In this document: piece after piece, positions 8,135-17,810 of the stretch
How positions within the stretch are numbered: the first letter of the stretch is position 1
Layout of the letters: each line of letters begins with the position of its first letter
Origin: Salinibacillus xinjiangensis
GTDB lineage: Bacteria; Bacillota; Bacilli; Bacillales; Alkalibacillaceae
Reading direction: 5' to 3'
Length of the DNA stretch: 64,000 bases
Assembly: GCF_009649735.1 (NCBI RefSeq)
Contig: NZ_WJNH01000004.1
Coordinates: 160,929 to 224,928 of the forward strand
The notes under the pieces: model-generated
The model's input: only the letters and a program-made list of their open reading frames with translations
Told to the model about the DNA's origin: nothing
The model's database searches: none
Program-made: the position numbers and the translations under genes

Positions 8135-9982
8135 CTATCTACCCTCCAAATGCTCTAAAACACTTCCCCTTGTATCATTACCGGACTGGGTTTCATGTAA
8201 TTTGGCATACATTCCACCTTGTTTTAATAATTGCTTATGTGTGCCTTGTTCAATAATTTTCCCTTCGTGTAAAACAACAATCAAATTAGCATTTCTGATT
8301 GTGTTGAGGCGATGGGCTATTACAAAGCTCGTTCTCCCCTTCATCAACCTAGCTAACGCCTCATTGATTTTTATTTCTGTAATGGTATCAATGCTACTTG
8401 TGGCTTCATCTAATATCAGGAGGGATGGGCTTGCTATCATTGCTCTAGCAATCGCAATGAGCTGTCGTTGACCCTGACTGATATCTCTTCCATCTGAATG
8501 AAGCAACGTATCATATCCTTCTGGTAACTTCATAATAAATGAATGTGCGTTCGCTTCTTTTGCTGCTTCTATAACATCTGCATCACTTGCATCCAGCTTT
8601 CCGTACCTAATATTTTCACGAACTGTCGTATGGAATAAAACGGAATCCTGTATGACTACTCCCATCTGTTTTCGTAAGCTTGACCTCGTGATCTCGGTGA
8701 TATCGTTGCCATCGATGAGAATTGTCCCTTTATTAGCATCATAAAAACGTGACAGGAGTGATGTAATGGTTGTTTTTCCAGCCCCAGTTGGTCCTACTAA
8801 AGCAATGGTGTCCCCCGGTGCGGCTTTAAAGCTAACATCATGTAAAGTCTGGTCAACATCCTCATACGAAAAGGAAACAGAGCGGAATTCAATTTCTCCT
8901 TTTATTGATGGGATATCAACTTCTTTACGAAGATTTAAGTCTTCCCTGTCTTCATCAATGACATGAAACACACGCTCAGCACCAGCTACCGCAGATAAAA
9001 TAGTATTAAATTGGTTAGCTAGGTCATTTAAAGGGCGAGTAAACTGCCTGGAGTAGGTTGTAAAGGTCACAATTACCCCAATCGACACGGCACCTTTTAC
9101 TGCCAGCAATCCGCCAACCCCTACAATAATCGTAAAGCTTACATTATTCAGCATGTTCATCAGCTTAGGAATGAAGCCAGAATAGGTTTGAGCAAAATAA
9201 CCCGAATTCTTAAGGGCCTCATTTTTTTCATGAAATTCCTCAATCACCTTTTGTTCCTTTGAAAACATTTTCACGATAGTATGACCGGCAAGTGTTTCTT
9301 CAATATAACCATTTAACTCCCCTAAATGACGTTGCTGCTCTTTAAAATAGACTCCGGTTCGATTCGTAATCCATTTCATTCCCCCATACATCACCGGAAC
9401 TACTGTTAAGGTTAAAAGCGTGAGTACAGGGCTTAGCCAAAGCATAACTCCAATTGTCCCTAACAATGTTAATATACTAGTTGTTACTTGAATAATCGAT
9501 GAATTTAAGGTTCGGCTCACGTTCTCCATATCATTGGTAAGACGACTCATAATTTCGCCATCATGGTTCTTTTGAAAATAAGAAATGGGTAACTTGTGAA
9601 GATGAGAAAATAGATGGGAACGCATCTCCCTAACAGTACGCTGAGCCACCGTGATCATCCAATAGTTTTGTAGCCATTGTGCTGTAGCCTGCCCAGCATA
9701 AACTACAAGGAGCCAAATTAACATTGTCGCAAGTATAGTTGTCTCAAAATCTTCAATAAGTAAATCCACCGCAATACCTAATAAATAGGGTCCTAAAAGG
9801 GAGAGAACGGAACTGATGAATACCATCGAGAGAACCCCAATAAATAAGGTTCTATCCTTTGCTATATATGCCCAAATTCTAAGCAAGGTCCCTTTCACAT
9901 TCTTCACCTTAGGGCGCTTCCCTAAGTGCATATGCGGGTGACCATTTCCTTTCCAATTACGATTTATCTGTGTTTTAGCCAC
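8135..9982 (-). CDS. ABC exporter half-transporter, consensus-Walker-B subunit
   Basis: 615 residues: six membrane helices followed by an ATPase domain. Walker A is GPTGAGKTT, Walker B LLILDEATSSID has the catalytic glutamate and the H-loop is VIAHRLNT, but the signature is ISQGQRQ instead of LSGGQ. This is the mirror image of its partner at 9975-11702, so together they form a heterodimeric exporter with one working and one degenerate ATP site, as in the BmrCD type. Gene order and sizes resemble B. subtilis yfiB-yfiC. The GTG start overlaps the partner's last codons, indicating translational coupling. Likely substrates are drugs or lipids; not known. Confidence 0.9.
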   Translation of the reverse strand: MAKTQINRNWKGNGHPHMHLGKRPKVKNVKGTLLRIWAYIAKDRTLFIGVLSMVFISSVLSLLGPYLLGIAVDLLIEDFETTILATMLIWLLVVYAGQATAQWLQNYWMITVAQRTVREMRSHLFSHLHKLPISYFQKNHDGEIMSRLTNDMENVSRTLNSSIIQVTTSILTLLGTIGVMLWLSPVLTLLTLTVVPVMYGGMKWITNRTGVYFKEQQRHLGELNGYIEETLAGHTIVKMFSKEQKVIEEFHEKNEALKNSGYFAQTYSGFIPKLMNMLNNVSFTIIVGVGGLLAVKGAVSIGVIVTFTTYSRQFTRPLNDLANQFNTILSAVAGAERVFHVIDEDREDLNLRKEVDIPSIKGEIEFRSVSFSYEDVDQTLHDVSFKAAPGDTIALVGPTGAGKTTITSLLSRFYDANKGTILIDGNDITEITRSSLRKQMGVVIQDSVLFHTTVRENIRYGKLDASDADVIEAAKEANAHSFIMKLPEGYDTLLHSDGRDISQGQRQLIAIARAMIASPSLLILDEATSSIDTITEIKINEALARLMKGRTSFVIAHRLNTIRNANLIVVLHEGKIIEQGTHKQLLKQGGMYAKLHETQSGNDTRGSVLEHLEGR

Positions 9983-11702
9983 CGTGAATTACACCTTCTT
10001 GCTCTTGAGAATAATAGATTTGCTGATAATAGCTGTTTTCCTGTAATAAAGTCTTATGACTTCCACATCCGACAATCTGCCCGTCCTTTAAAATGATAAT
10101 TTGATTCGCATCTCGAACAGAGCTAATTTTTTGTGCCACTAGAATGATTGTACAGTGTTGTTCCTTGAGTCTACTTAAAATCCTCTGTTCCGTGTGGGCA
10201 TCAAGCGCACTCGTACTATCATCTAACAACAGAATTTTGGGTTTTCTTAACAGCGCCCTCGCAAGTGATAGTCGCTGTTTTTGACCACCTGATAAATTCG
10301 TTCCCCTTGCCCCGATTATAGATTCATATTGCTCAGGAAGACCCATTATAAAATCATGAAGATCAGCTTCTTTAGTTGCCTCGACCATCTGATTCATTGT
10401 CGCTGTATCATTCCCCCACCGAAGATTTTCTGCAATACTACCGGAAAATAGGTGAACCTCTTGGGGAACAACACCAACCTCATTCCTTAATTCTTGTGGA
10501 TCGATGCTCGTCACGTCTGTTTGATCGATTAACACTTGGCCCGAAGTTGGATCGATTAACCTTGGAATCAGTTTGACTAAGGTTGATTTCCCAGCCCCTG
10601 TTTCCCCAAGTATTCCAACCATTTCTCCTGGTTTGACGTGAAAATCTATATCCTCTAATGCGGATTGCTCCATACCTGGAAAAGTAAAGGAAACCTGGTC
10701 AAAGGTAATGTCACCCTGCAGATCAAGTAGTTTATTTGTACCCCTATGAATGCTTTCATCTTCTGGTTCATCCAAGACCTCTTCAATTCTAGACGCAGAT
10801 GCCTTCCCTCTCGAAAAACTCATCATTAAGAAGGAAAACATTCCAATGGAGATCATAATACGGGTTCCGTAATTTAAAATTGCGACAATCTCCCCAGGCT
10901 GTGCAGTCCCTGCTGCCATTTCAAAGGAACCAAACCAGAGGATTAATAGGATACTAGCATTCATCCCTAGCATAATCACTGGTACAGAAAGCTCCATTAG
11001 ACGCAGGGCATTGACATTGCGTTCCATTAAATTTTGGTTAACCCTTTGAAAGCGGTTCTCTTCATATTTTCCACGATGAAAAGATTTAATGAGCTTCATA
11101 CCAACTAAATTTTCACTAATAACAGAGTTTACATTGTCTAGCCTTTTTTGAACCAACTGAAATCTAGCTACCCCTTTTGATACAATCCATAGCATTACCA
11201 CAACCAAAACAGGGACAGCTACTAATAGAATCATAGATAGTCGAGCATGAACAGAAAAAGCCATGATTACCCCGATGAATACAAAAAGTGGTGCCCGTAG
11301 CATAATGCGCATGCTCATAAACAAAAACCCCTGTATTTGAGTAACATCATTGGTCAATCTCGTTAATAACGAGGAGGTTTCAAACTTTTGCATATGGGCT
11401 GTTGCAAAGGTTTGAATTTTCGTAAACACATCTCTTCTCACATCATACCCAACCCCTTGACTCACGTTAGCCGCAAAATAGGAGCTCACAATCCCACCAA
11501 TAAAAGCAAGCAATGATAGACCCAATAGAATACTTCCCCAAATCACTACCTTGGACATGTCACGGGTGACAATTCCTTCATCTATAATAATCGCCATAAT
11601 GATGGGCTGAACTAATTCTACAAACAGCTCTAAGCCCATTAAAAGTAAGGCAACAGCTGCCGATTTTTTATAATGTAACGCATAACCCAGTATGGTTTTC
11701 AT
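9975..11702 (-). CDS. ABC exporter half-transporter, degenerate-site subunit
   Basis: 575 residues from ATG 11702, which is preceded by AAGGGG at good distance; a GTG 12 codons earlier has no binding site and lies in the upstream terminator. Six membrane helices precede an ATPase domain with Walker A GETGAGKST and a perfect LSGGQKQRLSLARAL signature. The Walker B is ILLLDDSTSALD, with aspartate in place of the catalytic glutamate, and the H-loop is LVAQKISS, with glutamine in place of histidine. These losses mark the regulatory half of a heterodimeric exporter. It is first in the two-gene operon and overlaps the second gene by 8 bases. Confidence 0.9.
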   Translation of the reverse strand: MKTILGYALHYKKSAAVALLLMGLELFVELVQPIIMAIIIDEGIVTRDMSKVVIWGSILLGLSLLAFIGGIVSSYFAANVSQGVGYDVRRDVFTKIQTFATAHMQKFETSSLLTRLTNDVTQIQGFLFMSMRIMLRAPLFVFIGVIMAFSVHARLSMILLVAVPVLVVVMLWIVSKGVARFQLVQKRLDNVNSVISENLVGMKLIKSFHRGKYEENRFQRVNQNLMERNVNALRLMELSVPVIMLGMNASILLILWFGSFEMAAGTAQPGEIVAILNYGTRIMISIGMFSFLMMSFSRGKASASRIEEVLDEPEDESIHRGTNKLLDLQGDITFDQVSFTFPGMEQSALEDIDFHVKPGEMVGILGETGAGKSTLVKLIPRLIDPTSGQVLIDQTDVTSIDPQELRNEVGVVPQEVHLFSGSIAENLRWGNDTATMNQMVEATKEADLHDFIMGLPEQYESIIGARGTNLSGGQKQRLSLARALLRKPKILLLDDSTSALDAHTEQRILSRLKEQHCTIILVAQKISSVRDANQIIILKDGQIVGCGSHKTLLQENSYYQQIYYSQEQEGVIHGG

Positions 11703-11724
11703 GTTTATCCCCTTCAATCTATAT

Positions 11725-11756
11725 AAAACGCCTGGCACCCTTCTCAGGTACCAGGC
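11725..11756 (-). terminator. Terminator of helD
   Basis: Stem GCCTGG (11730-11735) with CCAGGC (11751-11756), extended by ACC/GGT after one mismatch; on the minus strand it is followed by GTTTTAT. It separates helD from the ABC pair. Confidence 0.65.
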
Positions 11757-11759
11757 AAT

Positions 11760-14099
11760 TTAACTCTCTTTTATCTCATATTTCTCCTCTGGTACGTCAT
11801 GCAGAAAATGACTTGGTTCCCCAATTGACATTAACACAAGCTCGTGCATCGCCCTTGTGCATGCCGTGTAAAATAGATTTCGCTCTGAATCTTGATCGTA
11901 AACCTCTTTACTTACATTATAAAGAATGACGCCATCAAATTCGATACCCTTCGCTAAATATGCAGGGACGATGACAATGCCTTTTTCAAAGGTTGTGGTT
12001 TCTTCTGTAATTAAGCTCACAGATGAAAGAAGCTCTGATAACCTTTCATATGCCGCCTGACTTTCCTCCATGGATTTGCAAATTACGGCGATTGTCTCAT
12101 ATCCTTCTGCTCGCCAGTCTCCAACCTGATTCATGATGGCATATAATAAATCCTTTTCATAGCTCACTTTTTGAAGGGTTGGCTTCTCCCCTTCACGGTT
12201 AAACGGTTGAATGAGGTTCCCATTTTTAACTAAATGCTTAGTGAATTCCACGATTTCCTTTGTGGAACGATAGCTTCTCGTTAAAGTGAGCTTCTCCATT
12301 TTTTCTTGATGTTCAGCCTCTAAAACGGTATCCCCTTGCAAAGCATGGGCATAAATGGCTTGATTCATATCCCCCAACACAGTGAATTGACTGCTAGGGA
12401 ACTTCTCTTTCAAATATGCAAATTGGAAATCCGAATAATCCTGGGCCTCATCTATAAAAACATGGCGGATTGTCTTATTGGCAATAAACCCTAACAACCG
12501 TTCTTTAAAATATAAGTATGGTGTTGCTTCCTCCCAGGAAAAATGCTTTCGTTTTAAGTGATCAACACTATGTTCACAAATAGCTTGCCAATTTTCAGGT
12601 ACCAATTCCTGTTGGTTATTCTGCTGTGACCATTCCTGATAAAACTTCACATACGTAGCCAAAACATTGACAAAAGCCAGCTTTTCAACCTTTTTCTTGA
12701 GTGGATTCAGCCTTCTGGCAACGACTAATTTACGGAGCTGGTCCTCTTCACGGATAAAGTCATCAAAGGTATCCTCATTAAAGTTCTGCTCCTTATCTAG
12801 CTCATGAAAAATCCGCACATAGTCATCCTTATCGAGCAATTCCACCTCTTCTAATACCCAATCCTTTTCTCGTTCAGCCCTTTCCATCTCCTTTAATCTA
12901 GTCAAAATCCACTGACTGACTTCATCCATTCGATGACCAATGGACACCGTATCGTCTAAGGAATAAAAATAGTCACGAATCTCTTCCTTTTTCAGCAGAA
13001 CATTGCCTTTAAACGAAATATTTCGGAACTGAATACCCTTTCCTGATAAATCCTTAATATAATTATCAATCAATTGCTTAAACGTTAACGTTGATTTAAA
13101 CTGAATTCCCGCTAATTTCTCATTATGGTTTGTATAGCTTTTCGTTAAAAAAGCCTCCATTTGTTCAAATGGTGTTTCCATTTGATAACCCGAGCCTAAT
13201 CCTTCCTCTAAATGTTGTTGGAAGGTCGTCTGTTTCATATTTTCTTCTCCCAGTTCAGGGAGTACATTAGCTACATAGCTATTAAAAAGTGGGTTCGGGG
13301 AAAACAGCAAAATATTCTCTGATGTTAATGTTATACGATGGCGATATAGCAAATATGCTACACGTTGTAGGGCGGCAGATGTTTTTCCGCTACCTGCTAC
13401 ACCTTGCACGATAAGAATTTTATTTCGTTCATTACGGATAATCTGGTTTTGTTCCTTTTGGATCGTTGACACAATACTCTCCATCGTATCGCTAGCATTT
13501 TCACCTAAAACAGCCTGCAATAAATGGTCCCCAATGGTAAGTCCGGTGTTAAACATTCCCTTTAATTGACCATTACGAATGATGTATTGCCTTTTTAATG
13601 TAATTTCACCTGATATGGTTCCATCGACGGTGTCATATTGAGCCTGACCAGGTGGATAATCATAGTACATGCTTGAGATGGGTGCTCGCCAATCATAGAT
13701 GAGAAAGTTTTCGTCCTTTGCATCCATTAGCGAGGCAATCCCAATGTACACCTCATCCGTTTCTTGCTCCCCATCCTCAACAAAATCAATTCTGCCAAAA
13801 TAGGGCGAGCTTTTCAGTCTATCCAATGTCTTCAGTCTTTCGCTCCATTGTCCATGACTCCGCTCACGTTCGGACAACAGTTCTGCTTGCTGTTTTATGC
13901 TTGCCTGCGTTTCAATCACATCATCCATCTCTTCAAGATTGACCGTCACATCCTCCCAAAAATTCTCACGGAGTTCAATGACACGGTCTCTAACCTGACT
14001 TAGACTTGTCTTTAATTTCCTTTTTATAATTTCAATCTCATGTTTCACTTTTTCTACTCGTTCTTGTTCTGCTAACCAATCTTGACTTTGTTCATCCAT
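11760..14099 (-). CDS. helD: HelD-like helicase / RNA polymerase recycling factor
   Basis: 779 residues, matching B. subtilis HelD in length. The N-terminal 60-90 residues are a charged antiparallel coiled coil that in HelD reaches into the RNA polymerase secondary channel. Walker A GVAGSGKT is at residues 233-240, the Walker B is HVFIDEAQDYSDFQ, and the C-terminal UvrD-like part contains LTLTRSYRSTKEIVEF and FYTACTRAMHELVL. The protein removes stalled RNA polymerase from DNA using ATP. It is a single gene on the minus strand with its own terminator. Confidence 0.92.
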   Translation of the reverse strand: MDEQSQDWLAEQERVEKVKHEIEIIKRKLKTSLSQVRDRVIELRENFWEDVTVNLEEMDDVIETQASIKQQAELLSERERSHGQWSERLKTLDRLKSSPYFGRIDFVEDGEQETDEVYIGIASLMDAKDENFLIYDWRAPISSMYYDYPPGQAQYDTVDGTISGEITLKRQYIIRNGQLKGMFNTGLTIGDHLLQAVLGENASDTMESIVSTIQKEQNQIIRNERNKILIVQGVAGSGKTSAALQRVAYLLYRHRITLTSENILLFSPNPLFNSYVANVLPELGEENMKQTTFQQHLEEGLGSGYQMETPFEQMEAFLTKSYTNHNEKLAGIQFKSTLTFKQLIDNYIKDLSGKGIQFRNISFKGNVLLKKEEIRDYFYSLDDTVSIGHRMDEVSQWILTRLKEMERAEREKDWVLEEVELLDKDDYVRIFHELDKEQNFNEDTFDDFIREEDQLRKLVVARRLNPLKKKVEKLAFVNVLATYVKFYQEWSQQNNQQELVPENWQAICEHSVDHLKRKHFSWEEATPYLYFKERLLGFIANKTIRHVFIDEAQDYSDFQFAYLKEKFPSSQFTVLGDMNQAIYAHALQGDTVLEAEHQEKMEKLTLTRSYRSTKEIVEFTKHLVKNGNLIQPFNREGEKPTLQKVSYEKDLLYAIMNQVGDWRAEGYETIAVICKSMEESQAAYERLSELLSSVSLITEETTTFEKGIVIVPAYLAKGIEFDGVILYNVSKEVYDQDSERNLFYTACTRAMHELVLMSIGEPSHFLHDVPEEKYEIKES

Positions 14100-14251
14100 C
14101 GTATCTCACAACCTTATATCTATAAGTGGCTACTACTTCTCATACTATTATGGAATGGCTTGAACTATTTCTATACAAAAAGAAACGCCCTTTTCTAAGA
14201 GTTTGTTGTTTTGACTAAAAGATATAAAATGCGACGTAGCTAAATATAGTT

Positions 14252-14854
14252 TCATTCTGTAATAATTTTATCAAGCTCTTGTCCTAAGTCCAACGAGACA
14301 AAAAAGAGGGATATAGCACCAATAACCACTGATGCCAAAAACTCGGAAAAGAACTTAATTTTAATGATGGGGTGAAAATATAGAAAGGCAATAAAGCCTA
14401 ATCCTCCAGCTACAACTGCATAAACAAAATCCTGCCATTGTCCTTGAAACATCACTAAAAAACAGCCACTAGCAATAGCCGCAGCGATCACTTGGAACCA
14501 CTTAGGAAATGTATTGCTCGATTGGTCTATTTCCATTAGCATTTGATGGGCCTCGGAAACAGAAAGAATTCCTGCACTAATTTTTCTAGAAACATCATTT
14601 ACCTCTGCTACCTTATGTAAGTCCGTCGTTCGGTCTGTAATTCGAGTTAACTTCGTTGGACCGTCACCATCCGTAGAGAACATAATTCCTGTTGGCATCA
14701 CAAAGCTATGAGATTCTTTCAGCCCACACGAAGCAGCCATACGCATCATGGTATCCTCAACACGATACGTTTCTGCTCCACTTTGCAGGAGTATTTTCCC
14801 CGCCAGCAAGCAAAGATCTACAACTGCATACCGATCTATTTTTATCTGTGACAT
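14252..14854 (-). pseudogene. Truncated ThrE/YjjP-type (DUF1212) exporter subunit
   Basis: The 200 residues begin MSQIKIDRYAVVDLCLLAGK and carry the family motif SGAETYRVEDTMMRMAASCG and the FVMPTGIMFS segment, then three to four membrane helices. Members normally continue past this point with a conserved segment of about 60 residues (MPLVPG...NAIRD...G) and are followed by a second subunit gene; here a TGA follows DKIITE and neither is present. I infer a decayed threonine/serine or dicarboxylate exporter. The ATG at 14854 with AAGGAG is preferred over the GTG at 14893, which overlaps the upstream gene. Confidence 0.65.
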
Positions 14855-14882
14855 GTCTTCGCTCCTTGTTGAACTGGAAAGC

Positions 14883-15827
14883 TTACTGCTCACTCACTCG
14901 GTTTTGTAACACCCCTACCTTTTCGATCTCAATTCGAACCTCGTCACCATCATGAAGAAACTGTGGTGGGTCCATCGCAAATCCTACTCCATTAGGGGTT
15001 CCTGTTAAAATAATATCCCCTGGCTGTAAAGTAATCAAACTTGAAATAAATTCAATTAAATAGGGAATAGTAAAAATCAAATGCTGCGTATTTGAATCCT
15101 GTCTTTTTTCACCGTTTATAAAGGTTTGGATATTTAAACTCGATGGGTCAGGAATTTCATCGGACGTCACCATCCATGGACCAACTGGAGTACTTTTATC
15201 TAATGTTTTCCCTTGAAGCCACTGAGGAGTTCTTTTCTGCAAGTCTCTTGCTGACACATCATTCCCTATTGTGTAACCAGCTATGTATTGCAAAGCCTCT
15301 TCCTTAGGAACATTTGAAGCCTTTTGCCCAATTACAAGCGCTAGTTCCCCTTCGTAATCTAATTGATTTGTATGCGGGCTCTTTTGGATCGGTTCTGCAG
15401 CACTGATAATGGCATTATCAAATTTCGAGAATAACACTGGATATGTGGGTAAATCACTCTCCATGCCGCCTTTACTCATTTCCGCCACATGATCCCGATA
15501 ATTTTTACCAACACAAATAATTTTCGCTCCAGACTTTACCGGGGCACCAATGCTTACATCAGATCGTTCAAAGCATACATCAGAAATTTGGTGCTCTAAT
15601 ACAAAGGACAATGCCACTTGACCCCGTTCTATACTAGCTTGTCCTAATGCGATAAAGTCTTCCCATTGAGCAGGCACTAAATAATCTGCACTGTCCAATT
15701 GATTGTCACCCTGAAATACAAGGTATCTTTTATAGGCTTCGTTTACATCAATAATTTTTTCTTCGACAACTGCCCCTACCCGGTAGGATCCAAATGTTTT
15801 ATTATGTCGATATGATACAAGTTTCAC
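14883..15827 (-). CDS. Fumarylacetoacetate hydrolase family protein
   Basis: 314 residues with the FAH fold. ICVGKNYRDHVAEM starts the catalytic domain, DYEGELALVIG supplies two of the metal-binding acidic residues, and GYTIGNDVSARDLQ plus ILTGTPNGVGFAM complete the typical set. The N-terminal ~75 residues form the small accessory domain. Members hydrolyse or decarboxylate beta-dicarbonyl compounds, for example in aromatic or hydroxy-acid breakdown; the substrate cannot be told here. It overlaps a possible GTG start of the downstream ThrE remnant, so the two probably shared a transcript. Confidence 0.87.
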   Translation of the reverse strand: MKLVSYRHNKTFGSYRVGAVVEEKIIDVNEAYKRYLVFQGDNQLDSADYLVPAQWEDFIALGQASIERGQVALSFVLEHQISDVCFERSDVSIGAPVKSGAKIICVGKNYRDHVAEMSKGGMESDLPTYPVLFSKFDNAIISAAEPIQKSPHTNQLDYEGELALVIGQKASNVPKEEALQYIAGYTIGNDVSARDLQKRTPQWLQGKTLDKSTPVGPWMVTSDEIPDPSSLNIQTFINGEKRQDSNTQHLIFTIPYLIEFISSLITLQPGDIILTGTPNGVGFAMDPPQFLHDGDEVRIEIEKVGVLQNRVSEQ

Positions 15828-15931
15828 GGTTATCCTCCCCTTTCATTTGTACATAATCTAGCCCAAGCTCTAGGGGATGTCAACCGAATACAGAATCTTT
15901 AGAAATAATTTTCCGGGCACCGAAAAAGTTG

Positions 15932-15960
15932 TTGACATAGGTGAAATCATGTGGTAAATT
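15932..15960 (+). promoter_or_regulatory. Sigma-A promoter of the CarD-like gene
   Basis: TTGACA at 15932-15937, a 17-base spacer and TAAATT at 15955-15960. Transcription would start about 55 bases before the TTG start codon. Confidence 0.7.
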
Positions 15961-16025
15961 AAAAATTTTGTCATTCTAATATTTTGTGATATAATGGAGT
16001 CAAGACAAAACTTGGGGGTGTCCTA

Positions 16026-16505
16026 TTGTTTAACATTGGTGATAAAGTTTTCTACCCAATGCATGGCGCTGGGATTATTGAGGCGATTGAAGAAAAGGAA
16101 TTCACAGGAGAAAAGCAGCTTTATTACATCATGAAGATCCCCACACAAAACATGAACGTTATGATTCCTAAAGGCAAGGAAGAGGACTTACGTTTACGAA
16201 AAATTGTGGATTCCGATAAATTTGATGAAATTCGGACGGTCTTCTCTGATGCAGAAACCGAAGAAAATGTTCACCCAAACCAAAGACATCGCCTTTATAT
16301 GGATAAAATAAAAAGTGGCGATATTTTGGAAGAAGCCAAAGTCATACGTGATTTAACTCGAATCAGTAAAACGAAAAACCTAGGGACAGCAGATAAAAAT
16401 ATGCTTACCAATGCTCAGCAAGTTTTGATAAGTGAACTCGTTATGGTAAAAGGAATTGATGAGAACAAGGCTCACGAATATTTAGATCAAGTTATTAATC
16501 AGTAA
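16026..16505 (+). CDS. CarD/CdnL-family transcription regulator
   Basis: 159 residues. The N-terminal ~65 residues are the Tudor-like RNA-polymerase-interaction domain (MFNIGDKVFYPMHGAGIIEA, with KIPTQNMNVMIP). The rest is helical (RHRLYMDKIKSGDILEEAKV, then LGTADKNMLTNAQQVLISEL), as in CdnL. Such proteins bind the polymerase beta subunit and stabilise open promoter complexes, notably on housekeeping promoters. The start is TTG at 16026 with GGGGGTG five bases upstream; no in-frame ATG is better placed. It is monocistronic with a perfect -35 promoter and its own terminator. Confidence 0.9.
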   Translation: MFNIGDKVFYPMHGAGIIEAIEEKEFTGEKQLYYIMKIPTQNMNVMIPKGKEEDLRLRKIVDSDKFDEIRTVFSDAETEENVHPNQRHRLYMDKIKSGDILEEAKVIRDLTRISKTKNLGTADKNMLTNAQQVLISELVMVKGIDENKAHEYLDQVINQ

Positions 16506-16527
16506 CAAACTAAATAGTAAGGCCAAT

Positions 16528-16560
16528 GCTGTCTCGAGGGTTGAGGCAGCTTTGTTTTTG
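16528..16560 (+). terminator. Terminator of the CarD-like gene
   Basis: Stem GCTGTCTC (16528-16535) with GAGGCAGC (16543-16550), one G-U pair, then TTTGTTTTTG. Confidence 0.8.
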
Positions 16561-16561
16561 T

Positions 16562-16600
16562 CCAAAAGAAACTGTTACTCCCAGCTAGGAAGTAACAGCT
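16562..16600 (-). terminator. Terminator of the eutBC-doeA operon
   Basis: Stem CTGTTACT (16572-16579) with AGTAACAG (16591-16598). On the minus strand it ends in TTTCTTTT. Confidence 0.8.
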
Positions 16601-16601
16601 T

Positions 16602-17765
16602 TTATTTTACATATAAATCCCGAGGAAACTTGGCAAAGGTTTCAATTCCCTTTTCGGTCACCACAAAGGACTCGCTAATTTCAATACCAAAATCATCGTA
16701 CCAAATACCAGGAATGAGATGAAAGGTCATGTTTGGTCGTAGTATTGTTTTGTCTCCAGCCCTCAAGCTTGCGGTGTGCTCACCCCAATCAGGCGGATAG
16801 CTCAATCCCATTGAATATCCGATACGAGAGTCCTTAATAAATCCGTGCTGGGCTATGGTCGTACGCCATACTTCTTCAATTTCTTCACAGGTTACACCGG
16901 GTTTGATAAAATCAAGTGTTTCACAAATCCCTTCGTTTACTACTGCCGCTAAATCTGTTGCCTCCTGGCTCGGTTCACCAATGGCAAGTGTTCGTGCGAG
17001 TGGAGCATGATAACGTTGGTAGCAGCCAGCTAATTCGATAATGACATAATCACCTAGTTTATAGGTTTGATCCGACCAAGTAATATGTGGAGAGGAAGTT
17101 CTTTCACCTGATGGAAGAAGCGGGACAATGGCAGGGTAGTCGCCTCCATATTTTTCTGTTCCCCATATTTGGGAATGATAGATCTGAGCTACGACCTCAT
17201 TTTCACGAACCCCGACATTAATTTCTTCAATTGCGGTTTTCATTGCCTTTTCGACAATCGTCCCCGCCCGTTTCATATACTCAATTTCTAAGTCTGACTT
17301 GATCATTCTGACATAATTAACGAGCAAGGTGGAATCTTTGAACACAACATTCGGTATTCCTTTTTGTAGTTGTTCATAGGCCTTGGCTGTAAAATAATAA
17401 TTTTCCTTTTCAACGCCCATTACACAGTTATTTAAACCCTTTTCATCTAACACTCTAGCAATGACGTCCATCGGGTGCTTAGTAATGGAGTGCACGTAAT
17501 CATCCGTATAGGAGTAAATATTTTTCTGGTCGAGCCATGTAGTGGCTTTTGCTGAATTGGCGTCCTGTTTTCGGCCAATCCAAAACGGCTGTTCTTCCTT
17601 TAAGGTCACGACGAGCATTTGATGTACATAAAAGGACCAAGCATCATAGCCTGATAAATAATTCATATTCGACGGATTTGTAATCAGCAAGACATCAATA
17701 CCCTCTAACGCCATTTTCTCCTTCGTTTTCTTTATCCGCTCTTTATATTCCATAATTGGGAACAT
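16602..17765 (-). CDS. doeA: Ectoine hydrolase (DoeA/EutD type)
   Basis: 387 residues with creatinase and pita-bread M24 domains. Conserved stretches NYLSGYDAWSFYVHQM, FWIGRKQDANSAKATTWL and YGGDYPAIVPLLPSGERTSS are those of the ectoine-hydrolase branch, not of aminopeptidase P. In line with that branch, the M24 metal-binding aspartates are missing: the segment reads VIIELAGCYQRYHAPLART, with Glu244 where a metal ligand would be. Family members open the ectoine ring to N-acetyl-diaminobutyrate without metal, through a catalytic glutamate. It is third in the minus-strand set eutB-eutC-doeA, which supports the assignment. Start ATG 17765 follows GGGGGG at seven bases. Confidence 0.87.
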   Translation of the reverse strand: MFPIMEYKERIKKTKEKMALEGIDVLLITNPSNMNYLSGYDAWSFYVHQMLVVTLKEEQPFWIGRKQDANSAKATTWLDQKNIYSYTDDYVHSITKHPMDVIARVLDEKGLNNCVMGVEKENYYFTAKAYEQLQKGIPNVVFKDSTLLVNYVRMIKSDLEIEYMKRAGTIVEKAMKTAIEEINVGVRENEVVAQIYHSQIWGTEKYGGDYPAIVPLLPSGERTSSPHITWSDQTYKLGDYVIIELAGCYQRYHAPLARTLAIGEPSQEATDLAAVVNEGICETLDFIKPGVTCEEIEEVWRTTIAQHGFIKDSRIGYSMGLSYPPDWGEHTASLRAGDKTILRPNMTFHLIPGIWYDDFGIEISESFVVTEKGIETFAKFPRDLYVK

Positions 17766-17810
17766 AGGGATTCCCCCCTTCTATTTTCTTTTGAAATTTT
17801 ACTTGGAGGG

